Positions 33,507 to 42,956 of a stretch of 64,000 bases of DNA are shown piece after piece (within the stretch, counting starts at the first letter, position 1; each line of letters begins with the position of its first letter). The DNA is from Terriglobus sp. TAA 43 (GTDB lineage: Bacteria > Acidobacteriota > Terriglobia > Terriglobales > Acidobacteriaceae): contig NZ_JUGR01000003.1 in assembly GCF_000800015.1 (NCBI RefSeq), positions 124,001 to 188,000 on the forward strand, written 5' to 3'. The notes under the pieces are model-generated. The model was given only the letters and a program-made list of their open reading frames with translations, did no database searches and was not told the origin of the DNA. The position numbers and the translations under genes were made by a program.

Positions 33507-34538
33507 ATGCTCTCCTCCAACACAATCCGGGTACAGGTTGAGGCTGCTTTAGCAGCCCGAATTCCATCGGCGCTAACACCACCGCCAAGGATCATTCGCC
33601 CTACGAACCCGATTGGCATCACTGCGTTGGACGACCTGTTGGGTGGCGGATTTCCTGTGGGGGCTCTTACGGAGTTGGTGGGGGAAGAGTGCTCCGGCCG
33701 AACTTCAGTCGCTCTTTCCTTCCTTGCCTCGATTGCGGCATCGGGAAGGGTATGCGCCTGGATTGATGCAGCAAACACATTCAATCCTACGTCCGCAGCC
33801 TCTGTCGGGATGGATCTGAAGCGCTTGCTTTGGGTACGTTGCGGTGTGCACGAACGCATCGAAGCGCAGGAGACGAAGCAGCTTTCTCTGCCGCCGGAGT
33901 GCTTCGCCCCCAAGGCAGTGACGAAAGGTTTACATGGCGGTGGACACGGAACGCATCCACGATCCGAATCGAAAGGGCTTTCCGCAGCTGTGGATCGGTT
34001 CTTGGGTGAGGAAGTCATTGCCGCTCGCTGTGCGGAGCCGATTGCCAGGCCACGTTCTATTCCTCAAACCTTCGAGTCAAGCCTGATCTCCGCCGCAACT
34101 GCGAAACGGACGCATCGTCGGGCCCGTACCTACGATGCCATCGAACAAGCACTGCGTTCCGCCGATCTCTTGATTCAGACGGGTGGCTTCAGTGCGATCG
34201 TGCTCGACCTTGGTGGGATCGCACTGGAACACGCTGCGCGGATCGAACTTTCGACCTGGCATCGTTACCGAGTCGCGGCAGAGAAAACGCAGTCCACCAT
34301 CCTTCTTCTCTCGCAATATCCGTGCGCGAAAAGTAGCTCCGAGTTGCAACTGCGGCTGCATCCGATGGATGACACCGATGAAGAACGAACAGTGTTCACG
34401 GGACTGAATGCGCGAGTGGAAGTGTTACGCCAGCGATTTGCACCAACGCCTTCCAATGTCATTCCGATGTATAAGCCTCCACAACGTGCGACAGAAGCAC
34501 GGTGGCAGCAACGTGCAAGTTGGGTAGGGCCGAGATGA
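33507..34538 (+). CDS. imuA: ImuA, RecA-like mutasome accessory protein
   Basis: A 343-residue RecA-like protein (ImuA/ImuA' group). The fold is visible in GITALDDLLGGGFPVGALTELVG; its Walker A-like loop reads GEECSGRTSVAL, with Arg replacing the catalytic Lys, as expected for a non-ATPase adaptor. It is shorter and more divergent than RecA. The start at 33507 falls within an inverted repeat; a TTG at 33462 is an alternative. Its stop overlaps the imuB start as ATGA. In other bacteria it recruits ImuB and DnaE2 to damaged DNA. Confidence 0.85.
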   Translation: MLSSNTIRVQVEAALAARIPSALTPPPRIIRPTNPIGITALDDLLGGGFPVGALTELVGEECSGRTSVALSFLASIAASGRVCAWIDAANTFNPTSAASVGMDLKRLLWVRCGVHERIEAQETKQLSLPPECFAPKAVTKGLHGGGHGTHPRSESKGLSAAVDRFLGEEVIAARCAEPIARPRSIPQTFESSLISAATAKRTHRRARTYDAIEQALRSADLLIQTGGFSAIVLDLGGIALEHAARIELSTWHRYRVAAEKTQSTILLLSQYPCAKSSSELQLRLHPMDDTDEERTVFTGLNARVEVLRQRFAPTPSNVIPMYKPPQRATEARWQQRASWVGPR

Positions 34539-36046
34539 AGACACCTCCCGAACTCTACGTGTGCGTCTATGCGCGAGAGTTTCCTGCGCAAGCCCTTCTG
34601 CGCCTTCGTCCAGAACTGAGCGAGAAACCGTGTGTGGTCTTCGAAGGAGAGGCTCCACAGCAAACCGTGTGCGCCCTGAATACACGCGCCCGACTTCTAG
34701 GCCTTCGACCCGGGATGACGAAGGTTGAAGTGGACACCTTCGAAGGTGTCACTGTACTGGATCGATCGTTGCGCATCGAAGATACGGTACGAACCATTCT
34801 GCTTGAGTGCGCAGGTTGTTTCTCTCCGCGCATTGAAGATCGAAGCGTCAACGGCAGCTTTGTTTGTGTCCTGGATGCTTTCGGAACGGAAAGCCTATTC
34901 GGGCCACCGGCCATGCTGGCGAAGCAGCTGAGACAACGGCTTCGCGCAATAGGCGTCTCCGCATCGATTACTGTGAGCTCGAACCTTCATGCTTCTATCT
35001 GCTTCGCACGAGGGCTACGAGGCGGAATTCCGATTCAGGTGGTGCGCCGAGGTGATGAAGCGAAAGCCTTGTCTGGTCTTCCGCTATCCGTGCTGGACAT
35101 GAGTGAAAGCCAGGAAGAGACGTTTCGTGCATGGGGCATACGCACCGTCGGTGCATTGTCGGCCCTGCCGGAAAAGTCGTTAATCTCTCGTTTAGGACAA
35201 GACGGCAAGCGTCTGCTCGAACTCGCACGTGGAGAACGACCTCATCTTCTGCAACCAATCCTCGTCCCCTTCGTTTTGGAAGAAGAGGCGGAACTCGACT
35301 TTCCGCTCGACGATCTAGAATCGCTGCTCTTTGGCCTCTCGACGATGTTGGAACAATTGATTCTAAGGGCCAAGTCACGCGTGTATGCGTTGGCGTCGAT
35401 CACGATCACACTGCATCTCGAAGGTGGTGGACGTCACGAACGAACTGTGAATCCCCGCGTACCAACCAGCGATAAACAGCTCTGGTTAAAGCTACTTCAT
35501 CTAGATTTACAGGGCCATCCTCCGCAAACCTCGATTCTGAGGGTTCATCTGCACGCGGAGCCTGGTGCAACGAGTAAGGTCCAGCTTGGTCTCTTCTCAC
35601 CACAGCTACCGGAGCCAGGAAGACTAGACGTCACTCTTGCTCGCATCGCAGCCATCGTTGGAGAAGGCAATGTAGGGCAAGCCGTTCTCAATGACACGAG
35701 GCGAGTCGATGACTTCCACATCGAACCCTTTGCAATTGTGTCTACGGAACCGCTTCCCTTCACTGCAACAGAGCGTCTGTGTTTGCGCACTCTTCGTCCG
35801 GCCGAACGAACTAGAGTCGAGGTGCATTTGGGACGCCCCTGCGAGTTCTACTTTCGATCCCGCCGTTATGGCGTGGAAAAAGCCTATGGCCCTTGGCTAA
35901 GTGGTGGTGATTGGTGGAACGAAGCAATTTGGGGTAACGAACAGTGGGATGTCATTGCACGATCCACGGACAGCAGCTTTCTGGCGTGCAGGCTCGCCAG
36001 AGATTTCGTCCGGAATGAATGGCGCGTGGCAGGTCTCTATGACTGA
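34535..36046 (+). CDS. imuB: ImuB, inactive Y-family polymerase
   Basis: A 503-residue Y-family DNA polymerase homologue. The N-terminal palm begins YVCVYAREFPAQALLRLRPE, where active DinB-type enzymes have an Asp-rich DMDAFF; the catalytic acids are missing, so it is likely a scaffold, as known for ImuB. The thumb and little-finger domains (RLGQDGKRLLELARGERPHLL; LDFPLDDLESLLFGLSTMLEQL) follow, and the C-terminal region normally binds the beta clamp and DnaE2. It overlaps imuA by 4 bases and dnaE2 by 8. Confidence 0.92.
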   Translation: MKTPPELYVCVYAREFPAQALLRLRPELSEKPCVVFEGEAPQQTVCALNTRARLLGLRPGMTKVEVDTFEGVTVLDRSLRIEDTVRTILLECAGCFSPRIEDRSVNGSFVCVLDAFGTESLFGPPAMLAKQLRQRLRAIGVSASITVSSNLHASICFARGLRGGIPIQVVRRGDEAKALSGLPLSVLDMSESQEETFRAWGIRTVGALSALPEKSLISRLGQDGKRLLELARGERPHLLQPILVPFVLEEEAELDFPLDDLESLLFGLSTMLEQLILRAKSRVYALASITITLHLEGGGRHERTVNPRVPTSDKQLWLKLLHLDLQGHPPQTSILRVHLHAEPGATSKVQLGLFSPQLPEPGRLDVTLARIAAIVGEGNVGQAVLNDTRRVDDFHIEPFAIVSTEPLPFTATERLCLRTLRPAERTRVEVHLGRPCEFYFRSRRYGVEKAYGPWLSGGDWWNEAIWGNEQWDVIARSTDSSFLACRLARDFVRNEWRVAGLYD

Positions 36047-39000
36047 TCACTACATCGAGCTCCACGCATCAAGCGCATTCTCGTTTCTCGAAGGCGGCTC
36101 TCAACCTGAGGCATTGGCCGAACGCGCGTTTGCGCTCGATATGCCTGCGATGGCGCTGATGGATCGGAACGGATTCTACGGCTCCGCACGGTTTCACAAG
36201 ATCGCTTCCGAGAACAAGATCGTCGCTCATGTCGGATCAGAAGTTGCGATCACCGGCTTTGGTCATCGTCTTGTCCCGCCTGTGTGGCTTCCGCATCAAC
36301 ATCTATCCGAGCCAATACGTCTTCCGTTGCTTTGTGAAACACGAGAGGGCTATCAGAACCTTTGTCAACTCATCACGCGTTTCAAGATGCGGGAGAACAC
36401 CAAACAGGAAGGCTCCGCCAAGCCTGCGGATATGGAAGAGTACGGACGTGGATTGATATGTCTTACCGGTGGCGATGAAGGGCCGCTGGCTGCTGCGCTC
36501 ATGCGAGGTGGAGAATCCGCAGGCCGCGAAACCGTAGAGCACCTCGTTCGCATCTTCGGTCCGAACAACGTTTACGTCGAACTGCAGCGTCATCGGGAGC
36601 GTGCGGAAGAGTGGCGAAATCAGGCAGCACTACGGATCGCGGAATCACTGCGACTTCCGGTACTCGCGACCAATGGAGTACGCTATGCAACCAAGTATGA
36701 TCGCGAAATTGCCGACCTCTTCACTGCCGTGCGCAATCACACGCGTCTTGACGATGCGGGACGTCTCTTAGCTTCCAATAATCAACGCCATCTTCGTCCA
36801 GCGAATCGCATGGCGGCTCTCTTTCGCGATGTACCTGGCGCGATTGAAAACACGGTCGAAGTTTCATCGCGGCTCCACTTCCAGCTCTCTGATTTGGGAT
36901 ATGAATTCCCGCGCTATCCAGTACCGGATGGCGAGACAATGGACAGCTTCCTCGAGAAACGCGTTGCAGAAGGCGTCGCACGGAGATACGGATCGAAGCG
37001 CAATACAGGCCTCCTCGAACGCGCAAAGAAGCAGGTCGCACATGAGCTGAGGTTGATTGCAAAGTTAGGCTTTGCAGGCTACTTCCTCATCGTGTGGGAT
37101 ATCGTCGAGTTCTGTAAGAAGCACGGCATTCTCATTCAGGGACGAGGCAGCGCTGCCAACTCTGCGGTCTGCTACGCGCTGGAGATTACAGCAATCGATC
37201 CCGTTGGGATGGAATTACTTTTCGAACGCTTTCTCTCAGAGAGCCGTGGTGAGTGGCCGGACATTGACCTCGATCTGCCTTCGGAAGAAAAGCGCGAACA
37301 AGCCATCCAGTATGTGTATCAACGGTATGGCCAACTGGGTGCAGCAATGACTGCGAATGTCATCACATATCGAGGTAAGTCGGCGGCACGTGAGGTCGGC
37401 AAAGCTCTCGGCTTCGATCCAGAATCGCTGCAACGTCTCTCCGGTTTAGTTGCTAACTACGAGTGGAAAGGGCCGAACGACACGATGGCGCGTTCCTTCC
37501 AGAACGCTGGCTTCGATGTGCATCATCCGCGCATCGCAAAGTATCTGGAACTTTGCATGCGTGTGCAGGATCTTCCACGTCATCTCGGACAGCACTCCGG
37601 CGGCATGGTGATCTGTCAGGGAGCGCTCGACAAGGTCGTCCCTCTCGAACGCGCGTCAATGGCGGGACGCACCGTCGTGCAGTGGGACAAGGAAGACTGT
37701 GCCAACCTCGGCATCATCAAAGTCGATCTCTTAGGACTGGGCATGATGGCCGTTCTTAAGGATTGTTTAACTCTTGTGCCACAGCATTACGGAGAGCCAC
37801 TCGATCTAGCCCAGCTTCCCGAAGACGAAGAGGTGTATCGCACACTCCAACGGGCGGACACGATCGGGATGTTTCAGGTTGAAAGCCGAGCGCAAATGTT
37901 CTCGTTGCCGCGCAATCGCCCCGAGAAGTTTTATGACTTGGTGGTTCAGGTTGCCATCATTCGCCCGGGGCCAATCGTCGGCAAGATGATGCATCCCTAT
38001 ATGCGACGGCGGCAGAAGCAGGAAGAAGTGAGCTATCCACATCCTTCGCTGGAATCCACATTGAAGCGAACGCTTGGTGTTCCCCTCTTTCAGGAACAAT
38101 TACTGCGCATGGCAATGGTCGTTGCGAATTTCACCGGCTCCGAAGCAGAAGAGTTACGCCGCGCCGTTGGTATGCGCCGCTCCTGGGAACGGATGAAAAA
38201 TCTCGAAGGCAGGCTTCGAGAAGGAATGACAACGAACGGGCTCGATACCGAGACCCAGGAAACGATCATCCAGAACATCAGTTCGTTCGCACTCTATGGC
38301 TTTCCCGAGAGCCATGCAGCGAGTTTCGCTCTGATTGCGTATGCCTCTGCCTTCATCAAAGTGAAGTATTTGGCGGCTTTTACATGTGCCATGCTCAACA
38401 ATCAGCCCATGGGTTTCTACAGCCCGTCGGTAATCGTGGAAGATGCACGACGTCATGGCTTGCGTGTGAAGCCCATTGATATTCAGATTTCAGATTGGCC
38501 GTGCTCTGTCGAACATGAGACCGACTATTCCCTATCGCTACGTCTTGGTCTCGGATACGTCCGCGGATTACGACGTCAATGCAGCGAGGCCATTATGCAA
38601 GCGAGAAAGCAAGCCCGATTCACGTCGGTGGATGATCTTGTCCTTCGAGTTCCGCAATTGAACCGGAAGGAACTATCTCTGCTAGCAAACGTCGGAGCGT
38701 TGAACAGTCTCGATGGAGTCGAGCACCGACGGGATGCGTTGTGGCAGATCGAACGAGCGGGCCGATTGGAAGGCCCGCTGCTCATGCAACAGAGCCGCTG
38801 GCTTCGGGAGGAAATCTCTGAGCCTCCCCTCCTGCCCATGACAGCGGAAGAACGGCTGGTCGCAGACTACGCCGTCAGCAGCGTGACAACAGGGCCGCAT
38901 CCAATGTGGTTTCGTCGTCAGGAGCTTCAGCAAAAGGGCTATCTGCGTGCGGTGGACCTCGCTCATTACCCCGATGGTTCTTATGTCCGAACTGCGGGCC

Positions 39001-39266
39001 TCGCGATCGCCAAGCAACGTCCGGGCACTGCCTCGGGAGTGGTGTTCCTTTCCGTTGCAGATGAGACAGGAGTTTTTAACATCTTTGTTGGCCCTGAATT
39101 CTTTGAGCAAAACCGACAGGTGATCACAACGGCTAAGTTCATCGCGGTCGAAGGTCCTCTCCAGAAAGAAGGACCGATCATTCATGTCATGGCGAGTTCC
39201 TTCGAAGAGCTCTCACTCGATAACGCCTCAGGAACTCTTCAGGTGACTTCCCATGACTTCCACTAA
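36039..39266 (+). CDS. dnaE2: Error-prone DNA polymerase DnaE2
   Basis: A 1075-residue C-family polymerase alpha-subunit homologue used in translesion synthesis. An N-terminal PHP domain (YIELHASSAFSFLEGGSQPEALAERA) precedes the polymerase core with GRGSAANSAVCYALEITAIDP and the catalytic Asp motif WPDIDLDLPSE; FALYGFPESHAASFALIAYAS and a C-terminal OB fold (SGVVFLSVADETGVFNIFV) follow. I used the ATG at 36039; the open frame reaches back to 35901. It overlaps imuB by 8 bases and the next small gene by 14. SOS control is likely from its family. Confidence 0.95.
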   Translation: MTDHYIELHASSAFSFLEGGSQPEALAERAFALDMPAMALMDRNGFYGSARFHKIASENKIVAHVGSEVAITGFGHRLVPPVWLPHQHLSEPIRLPLLCETREGYQNLCQLITRFKMRENTKQEGSAKPADMEEYGRGLICLTGGDEGPLAAALMRGGESAGRETVEHLVRIFGPNNVYVELQRHRERAEEWRNQAALRIAESLRLPVLATNGVRYATKYDREIADLFTAVRNHTRLDDAGRLLASNNQRHLRPANRMAALFRDVPGAIENTVEVSSRLHFQLSDLGYEFPRYPVPDGETMDSFLEKRVAEGVARRYGSKRNTGLLERAKKQVAHELRLIAKLGFAGYFLIVWDIVEFCKKHGILIQGRGSAANSAVCYALEITAIDPVGMELLFERFLSESRGEWPDIDLDLPSEEKREQAIQYVYQRYGQLGAAMTANVITYRGKSAAREVGKALGFDPESLQRLSGLVANYEWKGPNDTMARSFQNAGFDVHHPRIAKYLELCMRVQDLPRHLGQHSGGMVICQGALDKVVPLERASMAGRTVVQWDKEDCANLGIIKVDLLGLGMMAVLKDCLTLVPQHYGEPLDLAQLPEDEEVYRTLQRADTIGMFQVESRAQMFSLPRNRPEKFYDLVVQVAIIRPGPIVGKMMHPYMRRRQKQEEVSYPHPSLESTLKRTLGVPLFQEQLLRMAMVVANFTGSEAEELRRAVGMRRSWERMKNLEGRLREGMTTNGLDTETQETIIQNISSFALYGFPESHAASFALIAYASAFIKVKYLAAFTCAMLNNQPMGFYSPSVIVEDARRHGLRVKPIDIQISDWPCSVEHETDYSLSLRLGLGYVRGLRRQCSEAIMQARKQARFTSVDDLVLRVPQLNRKELSLLANVGALNSLDGVEHRRDALWQIERAGRLEGPLLMQQSRWLREEISEPPLLPMTAEERLVADYAVSSVTTGPHPMWFRRQELQQKGYLRAVDLAHYPDGSYVRTAGLAIAKQRPGTASGVVFLSVADETGVFNIFVGPEFFEQNRQVITTAKFIAVEGPLQKEGPIIHVMASSFEELSLDNASGTLQVTSHDFH

Positions 39267-39546
39267 CGATGGTTCACGTGTCGGTGGATATCGGAATGAG
39301 GTCGATCAACAGAAGCTTGGCCCCGCCCTCGTAATTACGGCAGGCCTCATCTTGGGGATGCGCACAATCCGATGGGAAGCCACACACAGCGACGGGCTTG
39401 CAGGAGAGGAATGGGAAAAGGAGGTAGAGCACAGCGCACGAGTTGCGAAGCGCATGTTGAGCTTCCTAACGACACGGTACCCAGATCTTTTCCACTCAAA
39501 GAGAGTTCCGTGGTATGTCGCTACCGATGAAGATTCTCCCAAATAA
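39253..39546 (+). CDS. Small protein coupled to dnaE2
   Basis: A 97-residue protein whose ATG lies 14 bases inside the dnaE2 3' end, so it is almost certainly translated with it. It has a hydrophobic stretch (GPALVITAGLILGMRTI), an amphipathic acidic helix (EEWEKEVEHSARVAKRMLSFL) and a C-terminal PWYVATDEDSPK. No named family recognised. As the fourth gene of the imuAB-dnaE2 unit it may be an unreported accessory factor or simply an unrelated hitch-hiker; the overlap favours a functional link. Confidence 0.65.
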   Translation: MTSTNDGSRVGGYRNEVDQQKLGPALVITAGLILGMRTIRWEATHSDGLAGEEWEKEVEHSARVAKRMLSFLTTRYPDLFHSKRVPWYVATDEDSPK

Positions 39547-39618
39547 AAACACATCTTGATGGCTCAGATGAATGAATGATCCCCATCCAATTTTCATGGA
39601 CGCTAATAGACTTGTTTC

Positions 39619-40014
39619 ATGCGAGTCCCCCTAAGACAAACAACATTCGTTATAGGCAATGCCACCTACCGTAGTGGTGACTACAGCAACAACCTGCTTG
39701 CGAATGATCTTGTCATCGATGTTCAAGGTGATCGCTGCGTTCTCTCACTCGATCTGTCGCCGAGCCAACCCAGCGGCCGCGAGATGTCACAAACCTATAC
39801 GGACGCAGAGGATCTTAAGGAGAACTTCGTCTCGCTCGAATTTCTGCAATTTCATCGCGAAGGTTGGCTCGAAAACGGCTTGCGTGATGCCCTGCAACAG
39901 GGAGAACCATCGGAATACATCTTGGAGTTGCATTTCAAGGATGGCTCCCGAAAGACAACATCGGCGACCTTCGAGTTTGATGCGCACGATCTATGGATTC
40001 GTCCAGTTCGTTAA
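39619..40014 (+). CDS. Hypothetical protein
   Basis: A 131-residue soluble protein with beta-strand-rich sequence (VIDVQGDRCVLSLDLSPSQPSG, YILELHFKDGSRKT, FEFDAHDLWIRPVR). The ATG at 39619 lacks a clear ribosome site. It may be co-transcribed with the mutasome genes (72-base gap) and converges on the relaxase gene (9-base gap), so it marks the boundary of the conjugation block. No family recognised. Confidence 0.55.
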   Translation: MRVPLRQTTFVIGNATYRSGDYSNNLLANDLVIDVQGDRCVLSLDLSPSQPSGREMSQTYTDAEDLKENFVSLEFLQFHREGWLENGLRDALQQGEPSEYILELHFKDGSRKTTSATFEFDAHDLWIRPVR

Positions 40015-40022
40015 CCACGTCG

Positions 40023-42953
40023 CTAACGCCCAATCCCAAATCCTGACCGCACGATCTCGTCAGCAATCGGGGCAGTAACACTATTCAGTGTTTTGGGTCG
40101 ATTCAAAGTTTTCGCGCTGACAACTTGTTGCAGGTTGGTGTCACTGGACAAGGCAACCGACGCCAGGTGACGCTCTGGATCTGCGAACTCATGCATTTTC
40201 ATTTCGGATACCGCGGACCTCTTACCGTGACCATCTTTGGTTTGCTCCTTCCTGTCCGACTTAGGGCTGGAGCCAAGCTCGATTGCTGCAGTCTTTGAAA
40301 CATCTACAGCGAGCCGACGACCGAGGGTGATGGCATCGTTGGTGTAGATGTGCGCTTCTTCCGAAGCTCGCGAGATTGCGACGTAGGCAAGTCGCGAGTT
40401 GATGAGAAGTCGTGGACCATCTGTATCAAAATGTGCGAGGACGCGAATCGATGTTAGGCCTTGGGAACTGTGTGATGTGACCGCGTACCCATGATCGAAC
40501 TGGCGGACCCTTGATAAGTTCAGTTCAACCAATCGTGGGATTTTCCCATCGATCTGAATCGTCATCTGTCCCTCCTCGATCCGTTGGATTGTTCCCAGAT
40601 CGCGGTTCGCAATACCGAGCTCCTTCTGTGGCGCGGTGAATTGCAGGCGGTCACCCGCAGCAAAGTCTCTTACCTGTTCTCGGAAGACGTTCACTCCACG
40701 AAGCCGCTTCGGATCGTAGGAGATCATCTCACCGTTGGCTAGTTCCACTGTGAGCATATTCGCCCGTACATCCACGGCTCGTACCGTGGCTTGGCTTCCC
40801 CGCTCAATCCCATTGGCCCTGCTTCCGTTGTTGTATGCCAGAACATCACCAATGTTGTACCGAGCGGCCCACGTGCGGTCAGCGCCAGTCATATCAGAAC
40901 GATGAAGGAGTACAGGAAGAGAGTGGCTTCGCTTCGAAACCACTCCTGTTTCGGCGAGCGCGGCTCGGATCGCCTCGTTGATCTCTTGGCGGCTTCGATT
41001 GTCTGGAGAAACGACGATGGTGCCCTCTGGACGCTCAGCATAGTCCCTCGCAATGGCTGCAATTCGATCACGCCGATCAGCCAGTTCGGTGATGCGTCCC
41101 TGCTGTTGTAGCAGTGCAATGCCTTCGCGGGTTTCATTTCTGGAGAGATGTTCGACAGCTTTGAGCAGACCTGCATCCTTCTGTCGCACGATGCGGTCCA
41201 GCTGCGAAGTTCGCATGCCTGCCTCCTGCATCTGCTGGAACGGACGTCCCGCTTCGACTCCCTGATGCTGCCGGGTGTCACCAATCAGAAGAACCCTGTC
41301 ATTGGCCGCGATCTTACTGAGGAAGTCGCGCATCTGTCGGGTACTCGCAAGGCTCGACTCGTCCACCATGTACAAGTGCCCAATATCCGTGTCCGTGTTC
41401 CCGCTGGCCGCACGAGCGAGGAAACTCTGTAGTGTACTCGCCTGGATCCCGGCTTCGCGGAGCTGAGCAGCGGCGCGAGAGGTAGGGGCAAATCCTTCGA
41501 CCAGATAACCACTTTGTTCTGCGCCTTCCCGCACACTGAGGAGAACCGTTGTCTTACCCGAGCCAGCCCGTCCCTGAAGCCCATGAATCCGATCGGGCGA
41601 GTTTAATACTTCTTCGATGACACGACGTTGAGAATCATTCAGGAAGTCTCGAGAGTTTGCCTGACGCTGCGCCAACTCTGCCGTCATCATCGGCTCTACG
41701 CTGTTCCTTCCGCTCTGTACGCGTGCCAGATTTTCACGTTCGGCAGCAATTGTTTCTGCGGTAGTGAAGCGACGTCCCGAATCGTACTTGTGCGCAGCAA
41801 CCAACAGAAACGCACCGTCCGAGCGACGTGATTCAAACTCCGCGTAGACCTGCTGATAGGTCGTCTCGCCCATACCGCGACGGAGCGCGTCACGCAGCAG
41901 TAAGCGCTCATCGAGAACCGCCTCCCGTTCGAATAGACTTGCTCGCGCATAGGAAACAGCTTCGCGCGCGTGCGCCGCCTGGTCAGGACCATGGCCTTTG
42001 ACACGCGCCCGTTTACGCGCTTCAGCGATGATCCTTTCCGGTTGGTTGCCAAACTGTTCGGCCATCTCGCGATGGGCGGCAAGTACCTCCGCGGGCGTCA
42101 ACTTGTGCTTTCGTTCGCGGGTAGAACGAGCGGCAATTTCTGCTGCTTCCGGACCACTCACACCGCGACGCTCCATCTCCTCCTTGATCCTTTCGCGGCG
42201 GAGACTTGACGCCCTCAGATACTCCTCACTGTAGCCCTTGATTTCCGGAGCGCCACTGTTTCCTGGCTCGATCTCATAACCCAAGACGCGTAACCGATAC
42301 ATCAGTTCGGACTGGTAGATCGCAGTCACGAAGTTCTGGCTCTCGAAGAATGGCTGCTCTTGCAAAGCGCGCGTGGTTCCATCCTCCCGCTGGGTGACAT
42401 TGAACATCACCGCGTGGGTGTGAAGCTGAGGAGCAGCGTAGCCATCTACTGGACGAGCCGTGTCATGTTCAAACTTTGCGGCTACAAAGCGACCGGTTCG
42501 CTCGGCGGGATTGTTTCCTCCGATTCGTGCGTGCGTGTATTTTTCAAGCTCACCGAGCGCAATCGTGACTGCCTCACGATGCGCTTCCCGAATGCGATCA
42601 TCACCACCGACGAGTGCCGTTAGAGATACCGACTTGGCTGGAGCGAACATCGCATCCCAGCCAGCACGATGCGCTACCGCTTTCGTAACAGAGCCATCCG
42701 CGTTCCTGTATTCCGTCGCGATTCTGTGCCGCACCATCTGATCGTCGGTGCGGGGATGCCGACCTTCCGTTAGGCGAGAGAACTCCTGAGCAGAGACCTC
42801 ACCGGACAGTCCCATAGTCTCAGCGAGTTTGCCCTGCCACACGCCTTTCACCACGTCACCTTGCTCGTAATAGCTCTGCGTTGGCGAGGTGTAGTCCAAC
42901 TTGTGATAGGTCTGCGCCTGCGCGGCATTCAGCGCCTTGGATATCTCGAGCAT
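40023..42953 (-). CDS. MobF-type conjugative relaxase-helicase (TraI/TrwC)
   Basis: A 976-residue two-domain relaxase. N-terminal TrwC domain: catalytic Tyr candidates in YHKLDYTSPTQSYY, and the metal-binding histidines in YAAPQLHTHAVMFN. C-terminal SF1 helicase domain: Walker A GRAGSGKTTVLLS, Walker B LYMVDESSL and motif VI-like GYAVTSHSSQGLTSIRVL. It nicks oriT, stays on the 5' end and unwinds the strand for transfer. It is the last gene of the leftward module, 3 bases after the coupling-protein stop. Length is normal for MobF relaxases. Confidence 0.93.
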   Translation of the reverse strand: MLEISKALNAAQAQTYHKLDYTSPTQSYYEQGDVVKGVWQGKLAETMGLSGEVSAQEFSRLTEGRHPRTDDQMVRHRIATEYRNADGSVTKAVAHRAGWDAMFAPAKSVSLTALVGGDDRIREAHREAVTIALGELEKYTHARIGGNNPAERTGRFVAAKFEHDTARPVDGYAAPQLHTHAVMFNVTQREDGTTRALQEQPFFESQNFVTAIYQSELMYRLRVLGYEIEPGNSGAPEIKGYSEEYLRASSLRRERIKEEMERRGVSGPEAAEIAARSTRERKHKLTPAEVLAAHREMAEQFGNQPERIIAEARKRARVKGHGPDQAAHAREAVSYARASLFEREAVLDERLLLRDALRRGMGETTYQQVYAEFESRRSDGAFLLVAAHKYDSGRRFTTAETIAAERENLARVQSGRNSVEPMMTAELAQRQANSRDFLNDSQRRVIEEVLNSPDRIHGLQGRAGSGKTTVLLSVREGAEQSGYLVEGFAPTSRAAAQLREAGIQASTLQSFLARAASGNTDTDIGHLYMVDESSLASTRQMRDFLSKIAANDRVLLIGDTRQHQGVEAGRPFQQMQEAGMRTSQLDRIVRQKDAGLLKAVEHLSRNETREGIALLQQQGRITELADRRDRIAAIARDYAERPEGTIVVSPDNRSRQEINEAIRAALAETGVVSKRSHSLPVLLHRSDMTGADRTWAARYNIGDVLAYNNGSRANGIERGSQATVRAVDVRANMLTVELANGEMISYDPKRLRGVNVFREQVRDFAAGDRLQFTAPQKELGIANRDLGTIQRIEEGQMTIQIDGKIPRLVELNLSRVRQFDHGYAVTSHSSQGLTSIRVLAHFDTDGPRLLINSRLAYVAISRASEEAHIYTNDAITLGRRLAVDVSKTAAIELGSSPKSDRKEQTKDGHGKRSAVSEMKMHEFADPERHLASVALSSDTNLQQVVSAKTLNRPKTLNSVTAPIADEIVRSGFGIGR

Positions 42954-42956
42954 GGG

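Noticed and set aside
33493-33508. The inverted repeat over the imuA start as a LexA box
   Set aside because: It does not match the GAAC-N4-GTTC or CTG-N10-CAG consensus that I know, so I report it only as an inverted repeat.
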